Below, piece after piece: positions 1-11,214 of a stretch of DNA of 64,000 nt. Under the pieces are notes generated by a model. The model saw only the letters and a list, made by a program, of their open reading frames with translations. It searched no databases and was not told where the DNA came from. Every line of letters starts with the position of its first letter. Position 1 is the stretch's first letter. This DNA is from Phoronis australis (Eukaryota; Phoronida; Phoronidae): NCBI GenBank assembly GCA_002633005.1, contig NMRA01000373.1:300275-364274 (forward strand). The letters run 5' to 3'. The position numbers and the translations under genes were made by a program.

Positions 1-1892
1 GCAACCACGGAATGCAGTGCTGAACTCTGAAAGCAATAGCTAAAACTAGCGCTGCACACTGGTGTTACTTATAAATCCAATACCATATCGATGTATTCTA
101 ATCGATAGGCTATTCTTACAGTTTTTATGGATATTTGCACAAACACAGATGTGGAAATAAATTCGGACGAAAGTACGAAACTGATCTCAATCTCCAACCA
201 TATGAACGTGTGCACGACTGTTGATCTTTTCAAAGATCAACATATAGTGTATGTTTAAGTCAGGCACTCCAAAAGAACTTGGATGTTTCTGTTTTAATAA
301 TCATGGCAATATATAAGTTCAAGTTGGTTGATACGACATATTTTTGATTAATGTGAAAATGCAATACGCCAAAACACAGCATTTAATTAATTTTGTCTTT
401 TCACACAGTCATTTTATGTCACCAAAAGTGTAAGCAACCAGCAATGGCTGTAAACGCCTCTAACTTAATCGAGGCTACATTTTGAAAACTCGTAAAAATT
501 GCAATCATTTTAAATGGGCCCGTACTCTCTTTTACCAATGACTCTTAGAAAGTACTAAGAAACCTAGCCATGCGCAATTTTAGTGCAAGAACTGTGCAGA
601 CTGGCGCTTGATTAATATGCCTTGGTGTGCGTGGTTATAGTTCAACATGTCGGGTTAGGATCCTGTGTGCGTGGTAAGAGTTCTTGATGTGTACAGTGTT
701 TGACTTCTCCAAGACGTGTTCTGTGTTTGGTTATAGGAAACTATGCTCCCAAAATGTTCAGTGCATTTGCAGACTATGTTTATTCCCTAATTTTGCATTT
801 TCTTGCCACTATAGCATTACTGTGAGGTAATTTTTTACTGATGACACTTTCATATTAATGTATCTGAAAAATGAACCCACATTTCAATGAAAACAAACAG
901 GGAAAAAGTCCTGAAATTAAGGGGTCCCATTTATTTCGATTCATTGCAATATATAATTTCAATAACATTAAGAATAAAATGTATAGTTTACTCTTGGTAT
1001 GTACAAAGCTAAAACTTGACGTAGCAATGAAGATAAAATAGCAGAAGAAAAAACAGTAAGTGTTTGCACAAAGTTCACAAATGCACTGAAAATTTAGGGA
1101 ACATAGTTGAGTCCCTAGTGGGACTGTTGTGGCACGCAACTGGGGTCCACAGTATAGTGGGGTTTAATTAGTACCCGTTACTGTACTGTTAAGAGGTAAA
1201 AAGACTAGCATCATAGATCGAGCTCAGGGTGTGACCACAGCTGGTAATGAACAATAAATATCACTCCATGCATGGACGTTCCAGTTTGCATGGTATATAC
1301 ATGCTCAGTCCATTCTCCAGGAAGATAGTGACCTGGTAGTAATAACACGTGCTAGCAGCCTTTACGTTACCACTTCGGGCACTCTCATATGACACGGTAC
1401 GAGTGATATCTGCAGGGATAACATGCTGAAAAGCAAACCTGAAAACAGAAGGTCTCTATATTATGAGACATGGCTAACGATTTAAGAGTGACTCCATATA
1501 AAAACCAACAGGTAGAGTCTATACCCAAAATCACCGATTTTTTTGAAACTTAGCACATGAGTTTGGTTTGTTGAGATGTAGAAAAACCTCACTTTTTAAG
1601 AATTTTCATTCATTATTATTCTTTTTATGACCTGTACCTCCATTTTGCAACAAAATTGGGCTTCGAAGTAGGCATGTTTGAATGCATTTTACTAGTATGT
1701 GTGGTACGGTCAAAACAAATGAATGATACGAATTGAAAGGGCAATGGCTGAATAATTTAATGGCATAACGTTCAAAATTCATTTTGTAACAGAGCAAGTC
1801 TCCATTGAACCTCAGAATATGTATTTTCTCTCATCAGGCATTCGTTTCAGTTCAATTTGCACATGATAACGATCAACTTTCCATGAAAGCAA

Positions 1893-2052
1893 AAGAAGGA
1901 AACACCCTTCTCCTAAGCCTGTCGCTAGCGAAGTGCCCGACACATACAGTCGCGCCCACATGCCCACGTAACAAAGGCGCACTGAGACGCAACAAAGACA
2001 TTAGCATAAGAATAACTGAACACTTGCAACTAAATAAGAATAACAATAAGCG
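1893..2052 (-). repeat. LTR fragment, inverted relative of 25965-26117
   Basis: Its reverse complement aligns with 25965-26117; shared runs include CTCAGTGCGCCTTTGTTACG and TGTGTCGGGCACTT. It lies inside the TTAA element and is cut by the N gap on its right. It probably comes from the same LTR retroelement family as the gypsy remnant at 23-26 kb. Confidence 0.75.
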
Positions 2053-2548
2053 NNNNNNNNNNNNNNNNNNNNNNNNNNNNNNNNNNNNNNNNNNNNNNNN
2101 NNNNNNNNNNNNNNNNNNNNNNNNNNNNNNNNNNNNNNNNNNNNNNNNNNNNNNNNNNNNNNNNNNNNNNNNNNNNNNNNNNNNNNNNNNNNNNNNNNNN
2201 NNNNNNNNNNNNNNNNNNNNNNNNNNNNNNNNNNNNNNNNNNNNNNNNNNNNNNNNNNNNNNNNNNNNNNNNNNNNNNNNNNNNNNNNNNNNNNNNNNNN
2301 NNNNNNNNNNNNNNNNNNNNNNNNNNNNNNNNNNNNNNNNNNNNNNNNNNNNNNNNNNNNNNNNNNNNNNNNNNNNNNNNNNNNNNNNNNNNNNNNNNNN
2401 NNNNNNNNNNNNNNNNNNNNNNNNNNNNNNNNNNNNNNNNNNNNNNNNNNNNNNNNNNNNNNNNNNNNNNNNNNNNNNNNNNNNNNNNNNNNNNNNNNNN
2501 NNNNNNNNNNNNNNNNNNNNNNNNNNNNNNNNNNNNNNNNNNNNNNNN
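2053..2548. other. Assembly gap (N run)
   Basis: 496 undetermined bases inside the TTAA element. Long open frames crossing it are artefacts of the Ns. Confidence 0.99.
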
Positions 2549-4946
2549 GGAAAACATCTTGTTTTCATTTGAAAGAGTTTAGACTTGGTTTCTATAACTA
2601 TTTAAAGCAGACTTCTTGCCTAAAAGTTTGTTCAAATGGCCGGTCTGTAAACTCTGCTCGTCATTTCCAAGCTATGAAAATAGACAGTTTTGCAAGACAA
2701 TTTTCACTGAAGTGCAAAGTTGAGGCAAGATTTTTTATTGCTTAGTCATCAAGACTAACTCTTCAACTGTATGTTCAAAACGTCACATAAGTCTACAAGG
2801 TGTTTTATGGCAGTAAGAAGGTCATAAAAATGGCCACTGAAATTAGCCCCAAAAAGTGGTCTGTGGATTATCTCCCCTGTCTTGCACAAAACTGTTAGAT
2901 TTTAATAAATGGCACAGAATTATGCACCGCATGCGTTGGTTATTTCAGCCACCAAAACATAGCTTTTGATCTATTTTGTATGTTACTCATTTTTTTGCTG
3001 AAAACATGCGATTTTTGAGACGGCTAATATGCCCAATTGTGCCAATTTGTTTTATCATGCTCCAGCGGCGAAATTAAGGGTCATTGAGTGCACAAAATTT
3101 GGCATTTGGGTTTTTGTTAGGATACCTACCCATGTACAAAAATGAAGTTGTTTTAAATTTTGACGTATAGACTGATTTTTGAAAATCTACTGGTTTTTAT
3201 ATGGACTGCCTCTTAAACAGTCTTGGAATAATGATACCAAGCACTTCATAAGTAAGTATAGTGGAGCCCAGTTTAATGTCAACCCCTTTGCTTTCTTATA
3301 AATTACGATAATAATGGGACATTCCGTTTTAGCAGGTTTCAACTTGGTGTCAATCGTAACCACTCTAATATATAAGTTACATTAAAAGATGCAAGGCAAG
3401 ACAGTCATTATTTGGGTTTGTAAATGCCTTTACGTATACATAAGGAGGAGAACTCATTAGGTCCTACATTATCGTTTCCCAGCCAACAAGATGAATGTAT
3501 TTAACCCATTGCGATTTAATGGCTGCATTCCAAAGTCCTTGGACTTTTATGACCAGCTTCTGTTGAGTGGGTTTAGGCCAGAGTTAGATGTCCGTGATAA
3601 TGACCACATAATGGGGAGGTCTGATTTGAGTACCTAACTGAACAATAGGGGACGCTAATCTTAATGATGTTAATACCCTCAAAGAATATTGGTGAGTTTT
3701 GAATAGGGAAGGGCGTGAAGTACCGAAAACCAGGGAACTCCTCCTCCCGAAAAAATCCCCCAAAACGACACCTCCTGTCAGCAAACTAAGACTCTCCGTT
3801 TTTACGTTTGACCAGCGCCTGACAATTATTTTGTAACAGAATATAAAACCAACCAACGAGACACTTATAAGGTGTTTAAGACAACACCCTTACTGTGAAA
3901 AAGGGAAAGGAATTAAAGCCGTTTAAATCACTCCCATCATGGTATGTGACCAAAAAGATCCAGTTCAAAATCCGTGCTCCCTCACTCACCTGTGCTGTCC
4001 CAGTTGCAAGGCTGACCTGGCATTGGCGCGCGTTTCTTTTCATCCGGTGGTCTCCAGACTGACTGATAGAAGGACTGTCTTATGCACAGCTCATCCGTCA
4101 AACCCACAACATGCTTGTGTTTGTTTTTGTAGTAAGTATACTTCAATGTCGTATTGCCTGCACACAAATAGCCATGATGTCTGTTTAGTCCTATACAAGT
4201 GAGATTACATGCTGATACGACGACTTACAAGTTCTGTACAACTACATGTACCAACAAATGACTTACGATGCATGAGCTAACCAGTTGAAAGACTTATAGT
4301 ACGTGTGGGGAAAACAGGGCACAATGGAACGTGGATTGGCGTAAAAATTAATTACAGCAGAATGCATGGGTAAAACGTTGTTCCCTCAGTTATTAATAAA
4401 AAGAGAGTTTAACATCAAATTAAATGAACAAAATTGGTTTTTGGACAAAAACTCACTTCTGGGAATACAGTTAGGTACAAAAATATTCATTAACTAGCTT
4501 TGACCAGAGCTGTGAAACACCAAAATGTGTTTTTAAATTCATGTTAATGGAAATTGCTATGGATCACTGATGTTAGCTTCCAGTCATTTAGTAATAAGAT
4601 TCAACTGAGATCAGAGCTGAAGATCTTATTGGTTAAATACACTTAATACTCGACAACTTGAGGCTTTGATTTCTTTAGCTCTACTACCACAGCGTTAGAC
4701 TGTGACTGATTACGATACGGATTTCAAATCTGTCTTGAGGCTGATTTCAAATGCAAAGCACATTGGCTGATAATGTCACTTTCAATGCTTAATCATTTTA
4801 AGGTTCTGCACTGTAGCCATCCTCATACAGTTTGAGATATATGCAGGAGTGCTGAATGACCTTTGAAACGAAATAAAGTCAAATTTGGTAAGTATTTTGT
4901 TGAGATAAATAAGCTATTACTGTTACTTGTAAAGAATGGCAAAGAT

Positions 4947-5192
4947 AAAACATAATTACAGGCGGCCTGAAGACTGGTACACATTGTACCACACGTGCGC
5001 AGGACGCTCAGGTTGGCTCGTGGCACTGATCAGCAGCTGGAACCCTTCGATGCTTTATTAAAAGTTAAAACCGAGCTGCGAGGAGCTAGAAACCTGACTC
5101 AAGAGTCTAGCAGTGTGCCCAGTAGGACTTGAACCCACGACGTTTAGTAAAGAAAGCGGACACCTATCACAATAGGCCTCACAGCCTCCTCT
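4947..5192 (-). mobile_element. tRNA-derived SINE with 12-bp target-site duplication
   Basis: The direct repeats AATGGCAAAGAT at 4935-4946 and 5193-5204 bracket a 246-bp element. Read on the minus strand it starts with a tRNA-like head that includes a good RNA polymerase III B box, GGTTCAAGTCC, about 75 nt in. It ends TAATTATGTTTT before the second repeat. The A box is weak. The collinear part of unit 2 (near 46830) lacks it. A long target duplication plus a tRNA-like head is the usual SINE signature; I do not recognise the tRNA species or the family. Confidence 0.8.
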
Positions 5193-6305
5193 AATGGCAA
5201 AGATGATTTAACGTAATAACTGTTAGTGCAAGACAAAAGTATTCAGATAAAATGACCCTTCTCCATGATGATGGATGGCAAGAAGTCAAATTTATCATCA
5301 GAGTAGCCTTTCCTCATGACTCCGGATGAAGGGGAATTGAGACAGAATTTAGTAAGGGTGGCTAAACCACTCTGTAATTAGGAACTCATTGACAAGTCTG
5401 CATACTTACCCAAATATGCCCAAAACCATAGATTTTAAGTCAGTAAAGTATACATTTTCTGAAATTAGAAAGGCTGTGGAATTCTGATTTTTTGACATTT
5501 TACGAATCTGCTATAATTGTATCATGTGGCCATGTCTTTTTAATAAAATTTAGACTCTGACAAAAAAGTACATTGATAGCAAACCAACAGCATCGACAAC
5601 ATGACCAAATTTTGTTTGATATAAATTTTCAAGATGAAATATCAAAAACACAGTTATAGTTTTCTAAAACATCTCTTCGTTTTCAATTTACTCAACTTTT
5701 TCATGGAAATCATAAAACTAATAGTCCTATTTTTGATAGCACCTTAAGCTAAAATGGGACATTTTGAAAACAATTTTTTTCAGATTTTTGACATAGAGTC
5801 TGACGCTTTCACATACATCTGATCAGCCATTTCTGAGATGCGACTCTACAAAACAGTAAGCCAAATATGGACACTTTTCTAATACACAACATAAAACATC
5901 ATTATTTAACTGTTCAAGTCAATGGCCTTAATTTCGCTGAATGTCTGACAGACAAGGGAGGATTATCAATTTGTAATAAAAACCAACAGAAAACAACGTA
6001 TTTTATTGTTATCTCTGGTCAAAACTGAAACTCAAAGAGTCAATAAAATTGAACAATAATTAGAAACGCATTTTGGCTGCCAAAACTGTGATAAAGGTTT
6101 TTGTTTTGCAATGTTCAAACTCAAGAAGGTGCCTGAAAATAACACAGCTTTACCATATCACTGAATGTGATTTGGATCTCTGTTGCTGCTAGGTTTTTAC
6201 AGGTGTCTAGGACTATATTGCCGCTGACCCTGTCACCGCGACGATAGACAAACTTTTCAGCAAGAGGTATGTAGGGGCAGCTGTCCGTCGATGTTTCTAC
6301 AATGT

Positions 6306-8194
6306 CCGTGGCAAAATTATCTCAAGGTTATTTATAAATAAAAATTTCTTAAACCAGGACAATAAAAGTTGACAAGAAGCAAAGAGTACAAGGAAACATA
6401 CTTTTTAAAAATATTCATTTGCATAAAAATGGTCTCGCAAAACGAGACTTTCGTGATATTGTAATGGTAACTGGTTCTCGGATGGTTTCCGAGACATTGA
6501 TATGAGAAGACCCGGGGTAGTTTTGTAAATTAGTACGTCATTTGCATATTCACAATTGCATGGGACGATGTATCTTCGATGTAGTTCGACTTATTTGTAC
6601 CAAAAGGCAACTTGACATGTATCTTTCCTTTCAATTACGTATTTAAGCACTAAGTACTAAGATAGACAAAGGATATGTACACAACACCCATTTAAGTTCA
6701 TGACTTGACTTTAAGTGAAGCATGTTATCACATGAATATGCTTTCAGGAAGAAAGTTTTTTATTGAAAAAGTACACAGTTCCCAATGAATGAACTTTTAC
6801 TTGTACACAACTAGTTTAGTGTTGTTCTTGTGATTTCCTAACTTCTGTTTTTCTATCTAGGCTTGGCATCCTTCTTCTAGTACAGCAGAAGTGCAGAGAT
6901 AGAGGTAATTTACTGTACCTACACCATTCTTTCTTGCCATTTCTGCGCAAGCTGGATAGTTCCATACGACAAGAGTTCGTTGGTAACCATAGACACAAAA
7001 TCGTAAAGGTAAGCATATGGCAGTTTTAAAATAAGAGATTAAATCATGCTGCAGTCCAACCTTTCCCTGCCTCCTTATCTTAGATTATCCAGGATTAGGT
7101 GGTAAAATTGTGAACATATACATTCACTAGAATATCAAGCCTGTCACAGTAGTGCTTGATTTAGCAATGAGATGTAAAATTTTGGGGTTTCCAGGTAGTG
7201 CTACACTCCTGAATGACCTGTTATGTTCACTAGTCCAACTTGTGGGTCCAAATCGTGTTGCCCATACTTCATCACTAAACATTCTAGTTGTGTGCCTCTG
7301 GATACCCCACACACACTTTACATCTTGCCATGTTTCCCTATGCAGATTATACAATCCAAGGTAAAAGATGATATAGGGTTGGTGACAATGGGTGTGACAA
7401 TTACAATGTCAAGACTGACAAAGTCATCCTACAGTTATGATGTACATGTGATTAGCGACTTTGTAAGAACAATTCTTGTCGTAAATATACCAATGCACGT
7501 ATTGGTGGTTTCTTCAGAGGAGAGGCAGGCAGAAGCTTTGAAGGCAGAGGTACGTGAACAAAAGGCGCCATGGATTTGCGTGATAAACTTTATCGTCAGG
7601 TAGCAGTTTATAAAACGTGAATTAAATTGATGTGTATCATATCATTTGCTCAAATTGTCCAAATAATTTTCTGTGGTCTGTTTCTAAATTTGTGTAGCTA
7701 TTGTCCTTGTAGTGTTGTACAGCAAAATAGAATACACATGTACTTTAAGGGTTATCGTTGTTGCATTTTGCAGATCTACATGTATGAACATCACAACCAT
7801 TATGATATCACACTGACTTAGCTAATGTTAAACAACAATTTCAGTAAACGTAATGCGAAGTACAACAATAATATTTGCACACATGAGAGGTGCCATTCGA
7901 ACCAAAAACCAAAAAAATGCACTAGTAAAAAATTGTAGCAGTCTTTTCATATTCAGAGCACTGGCAGGCCTGTTACTACTGTTACTAGGGCATGTGTACA
8001 TTGTTGTGTCCCTCAGTCCTTTTTTGCTTCTTCCTGAGTGGAATCCCATGGGTATGCAGAAGAACATTTTGGTACGCTTACCCGGTTGCAACAGTACCCC
8101 TGACTTCTCTCTGCAATTTCTTTGTCCATACGGCATGTGGAAAATTTACTGATGTCAATTTTCCACTTGTTATGTACTTGTACTGGCTAAAAAA
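6306..8194. other. No recognisable gene
   Basis: Up to about 6400 this still matches unit 2 (47770-47880); beyond that the homology stops. Short open frames on both strands near 6.8-7.4 kb and 7.8-8.1 kb overlap one another and carry no recognisable motif or convincing splice context. Confidence 0.5.
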
Positions 8195-8200
8195 TTTATT
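8195..8200 (-). promoter_or_regulatory. Polyadenylation signal AATAAA for the gene at 8312-9844
   Basis: AATAAA on the minus strand, about 112 bases past the TAA stop at 8312-8314. Distance and strand fit the 3' end of that gene. Confidence 0.5.
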
Positions 8201-8311
8201 TTCATCAGCACTACCCTTCAACTGCAATTGAGAAATGTAGTAGCCTGGATGTCTGGTCAGCTAATACTGGCACGATGCTTTGCATGAGGATACGCAAATT
8301 TGTACAAGACC

Positions 8312-9844
8312 TTAGGTCTGAAAGGAAACAATGAAAACACTCTCATATTTGTTGTTGCAACTACCAGCAGCGTCCTCGAACTGGACTTTACACAGGCTGA
8401 GGTCTGCATAACCTCCCGATGCTTTACGTATTTTGCAGTAATTGCTGCTATCACCTGGAATTCGAAAAAGGCAAGGTTGTCTGTAGGTAATTTAAGGTAA
8501 AACAGAAGCTTTTACATCAGCAGTTTTCACTTGTAGAATGTTTTTTTTTTGTTTTCTGATTGTTAAAATAATAGATTTATAATAGTCTACTGGTCATTCT
8601 GCGACAACATAATGCATTGTCACATTTCTTTTGTGCTTGGTCCTAGTTACATGTCCTATAATTGGATACATAGTCACTCTTGTCGTGGTCATGGAGATGA
8701 TGAGTTGAGTAAATGGTGTTTTGATTCTCCGATTCCGTACGTACATGTACATGTAGTACCGGTACTACTACAGTAAGTGAAACTTTGGTTTACTTGAATT
8801 AAAGTACAGACCCAAATATTTCTCAAATTAAAACCTTATTAAAGCAACAGAAATATGTGAAGCACTCAAATTACCTCAACTTTGTCTAAGTAACTGCTAA
8901 AATCAACTATTCATTAAGCGGTCTTTGTATCAAGCTCGTTTTTGTGATGTAAAGCTGCTTCTGCTTTACTGTTGTCACACCCACAATGATCAAATTTATT
9001 GACTTCAAGCAGGGTCCAAAATCCCAATTAAGTTCTAATATCACACAGTGTCTAATCAAAGTTTGCTATCGTTGAATTGTTTTTTGTACTCCTCTGCCAG
9101 GAAATAAACCTTCTCTCTCCAGGTGAAGTACACTGTAGCTGTGAAGTCTTCACTCGTATGAGACATAAAAGTGTAATTTGCACATGTATTGATTTAAAAA
9201 TTCAACTATAGAAGTTGGTGCTAAGGTGATGTCCAACTTGATGACTTCGGGAGGGGGGCTTTTATTCAGAGAAAATATGTTTTGGAGGAGCTGCCGCTCA
9301 GATGTGTGTCGGTTCAGGTTCATATTTCACAAGAAAGTGCATTTTTCCAATGAAAAGGAAAACTCTGCAAAATGGTTTTATATTTCTTTAAGTTGTTTTC
9401 CTTTAAAAATAACGTAGGCCAAAGTCGTTTATTCAATTTCAAGAGAATAAAGGAACAGTTTGGAAAAAAATGCAACATTTTCATAGATACTCCTATCAAA
9501 TTGGTTTCCCTTAATTGCGGTTGCTTACGTACATTGTACTAAACGAAGTGTGAGGGTTTGTCTTTCCACAGTCTGAAAGGATCTATCCTAGTCCCAGCTG
9601 CATATTATGTATCAAAGAATAAATATTAATATGGGCAGCACTCAAACGCAATAGTTTGAAATCCTATAATTATGTCTATAGATATTATAGTACCATGCTT
9701 TTTTCATTAATTTAATACTCACGATTTCGCTCCTGGTCTTCAAAGAAAGCAATCTTTAAAGCTCCCTTTCTCTCCGTGTACTCCTCGATACCCTTCCCGT
9801 CGCACTCATCTATAATTTCAGTCAGCTTCTCAACACAAAAATTA
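8312..9844 (-). CDS. Unrecognised cysteine-containing protein, last two exons
   Basis: Two exons fit together on the minus strand. The first is 9723-9844, with acceptor TTTATTACAG and donor C|GTGAGT. The second is 8312-8454, with acceptor TTCGAATTCCAG and a TAA stop at 8312-8314. Phases agree: the first exon leaves one base (C) and the second supplies GT, giving Arg. Together they encode about 87 residues with cysteines in short motifs such as NFCVEKL, DECDGKG, SNYCKIRK, SLCKVQF and GSCNNKY, which suggests a disulphide-containing extracellular domain. The first exon begins mid-codon, so at least one more exon lies upstream (right); I could not place it. I do not recognise the family. No counterpart is seen in unit 2 between 47.9 and 50.9 kb. 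Confidence 0.6.
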
Positions 9845-10284
9845 CTGTAATAAACGATAGCTCATCACTGAGTTTTCTCAAGCTCAGCTGTCAAATCATT
9901 CGATAGTTGTACTCTGTAATATCTCACCCTCCGCGTTTTGTTTCTTTGACGTTGTTTGATGTTGCGGTATCGTGAAACAACGCCGACGGGTGAGAGAAGT
10001 TGCACTGGATAATTGGAATTGACTGCAGTTCTTTCCTTTAGAGAGCCCGGAATCAACTGCGCCGTTTTCTTGGCAAGTCACAGTGCCTGGCTAAATTTTT
10101 CTGAGCATTGAAGACATCGGCCTTTTCCTGCGCTAATCAACCTTTTATCTGCAAAATAAATCATGTTACGCCTAATTTTATGCCATTTTTGCACAATTTG
10201 TGGCGCTCAATCATATCCCTGGCCTGTTGTAAGTATAAAGTTAGATATTTCGGTAAAAATAGTACACAGCTACAATTGCGAAGT
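9845..10284. other. Upstream flank of the minus-strand gene; nothing firm
   Basis: The missing upstream exon or exons of the gene ending at 8312 should lie to the right of 9844. Two overlapping open frames of about 60 codons exist here on the minus strand, but neither shows a clear start, splice donor or familiar motif. Confidence 0.35.
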
Positions 10285-10556
10285 TCATGACGGCGACATC
10301 CCGTTGCTCCCAACTTGTTCGATTGTATAGCCCAACAACAAGTTGGAACGTTTACCCCCGTAGCCAATTAACTCCATTCGGGCGTTGATGGTTGGAGGGC
10401 CTGTGCTCTTTTTTGATAACTGCTCTAATCTCCGATCAGACCGTATCTAGCCTGACTGGGGTGGGCTGATAAAAATGAAAGTTAAGTTAAGCCAGATGTT
10501 ATCGCACGTTAAGCAACCCTCAGGTCTGGAAAAGTTACTGAACGACAGGACAACGT
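10285..10556. repeat. Dispersed repeat B, copy 1 (internally deleted)
   Basis: Shares CATGACGGCGACATCCCGTT at its left end and the GGGCTGATAAAAATGAAAG region with 50886-51404 and 61337-61895, ending in the AACGACAGGACAACG motif. This copy lacks roughly 230 bases present in the other two. The family is not recognised; the minus strand of the longer copies has a remnant of a reading frame. Confidence 0.8.
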
Positions 10557-11214
10557 AATGTGCAACGGAATCGATTTAACGATTGCGCATGTCCGGAAAT
10601 TAAGGTGCGCAAAGCCTATTGGGATTGATGAACGTATGTGGAATGGCCGACTTGGTTGCACGGCGTGTGATTTGTGTGCATTTAACTACGCTGCTTTCTG
10701 TAATTCTGCCGCTAGTCGCCCAAATAAGCGTACATGCCCCTGTAATTGCCCCCACACGTTTTCAGACTTCGCTAAAGTAAGCCCCCAGCCCATGAAACTA
10801 CATGAGAAAAATGCGTTTCCCACAGTTCTAACATTCTCCAGTAACGTCTCCAAGATATTGATAAGATCCGACAGTCCTGAATTTGTAGACCACGAGCCTC
10901 GCCGTTATGTCAGTATTTAGCCGTGACTATACACTTCAAACTTACGCCGCGATTCAAAACGAACGCAAAAGTTTTGCTGCTCTTGCGAGGAATGTGTACC
11001 ACTATGGTCTGGACTTTGAAAACAGACGCAGCGTACTACATGTGGTTGTCAGTGGGATTGCATCGTATCTTTACGCTACAGATTTTCTCCCTCAACAGGA
11101 ATCCAAATTTCTTTATAGACGTGAAAACCGTGAATCAAAGACTAGCAATAAAAAAATTACCAGTGTTAGCACACGGCCAAGAAGCGCGCGCTACATAACG
11201 TATCGGCTGTGATC
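10557..11214. other. No recognisable gene
   Basis: Two plus-strand open frames (10558-10920, about 120 codons, and 10907-11212, about 101 codons) overlap slightly. They show no domain, signal or splice context that I recognise, and their composition does not differ from neighbouring non-coding DNA. Confidence 0.4.

Larger units (their letters stand above)
1486..3212. mobile_element. TTAA-flanked terminal-inverted-repeat element (piggyBac-like target)
   Basis: The left end, GAGTGACTCCATATAAAAAC, and the reverse complement of the right end, GAGGCAGTCCATATAAAAAC, match in 17 of 20 positions. TTAA flanks both sides (1482-1485 and 3213-3216). The homologous place in unit 2, near 45410, has a single TTAA and no element, an intact empty site. 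TTAA duplication is the hallmark of piggyBac-type transposition. No transposase ORF is visible, and 496 bases of the interior are N. The interior left of the gap contains an LTR fragment, so the element is probably non-autonomous and nested. Confidence 0.8.
1305..6305 (-). pseudogene. Arrestin-domain protein pseudogene, exons 2-4 only
   Basis: Decayed copy of the gene at 42820-48444. Exon 2 is 6159-6305, exon 3 is 3990-4157 and exon 4 is 1305-1438; exon 5 lies outside the window. Lesions seen against the intact copy are: exon 2 acceptor AG changed to GG, exon 2 donor GT changed to AT, one base missing in exon 3 (a C lost in the run near 4033, making the exon 168 instead of 169 nt), and exon 4 donor GT changed to GC in a poor context. 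The frameshift would hit a stop inside exon 4. The conserved N-domain motif YRPGD reads YRRGD. No exon 1 with the intact copy's MDDPSYSS start was found between 6305 and 10 kb. Single lesions could be assembly errors, but together they argue for a non-functional copy. Confidence 0.88.
1..6400. repeat. Left copy of arrestin-gene segment (tandem duplication unit 1)
   Basis: Collinear with 43925-47880. The first bases match the stretch starting near 43926, and homology continues through exons 4, 3 and 2 of the arrestin gene and the introns between. Exon 5 of this copy would lie left of the window. Differences are point changes, short indels and unit-specific insertions at 1486-3212 and about 4680-5310. 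Homology fades shortly after 6400. Confidence 0.93.

Noticed and set aside
1805-2572. Long open frames over the first N gap
   Set aside because: Most of the length is N; the flanks are LTR and TTAA-element sequence.
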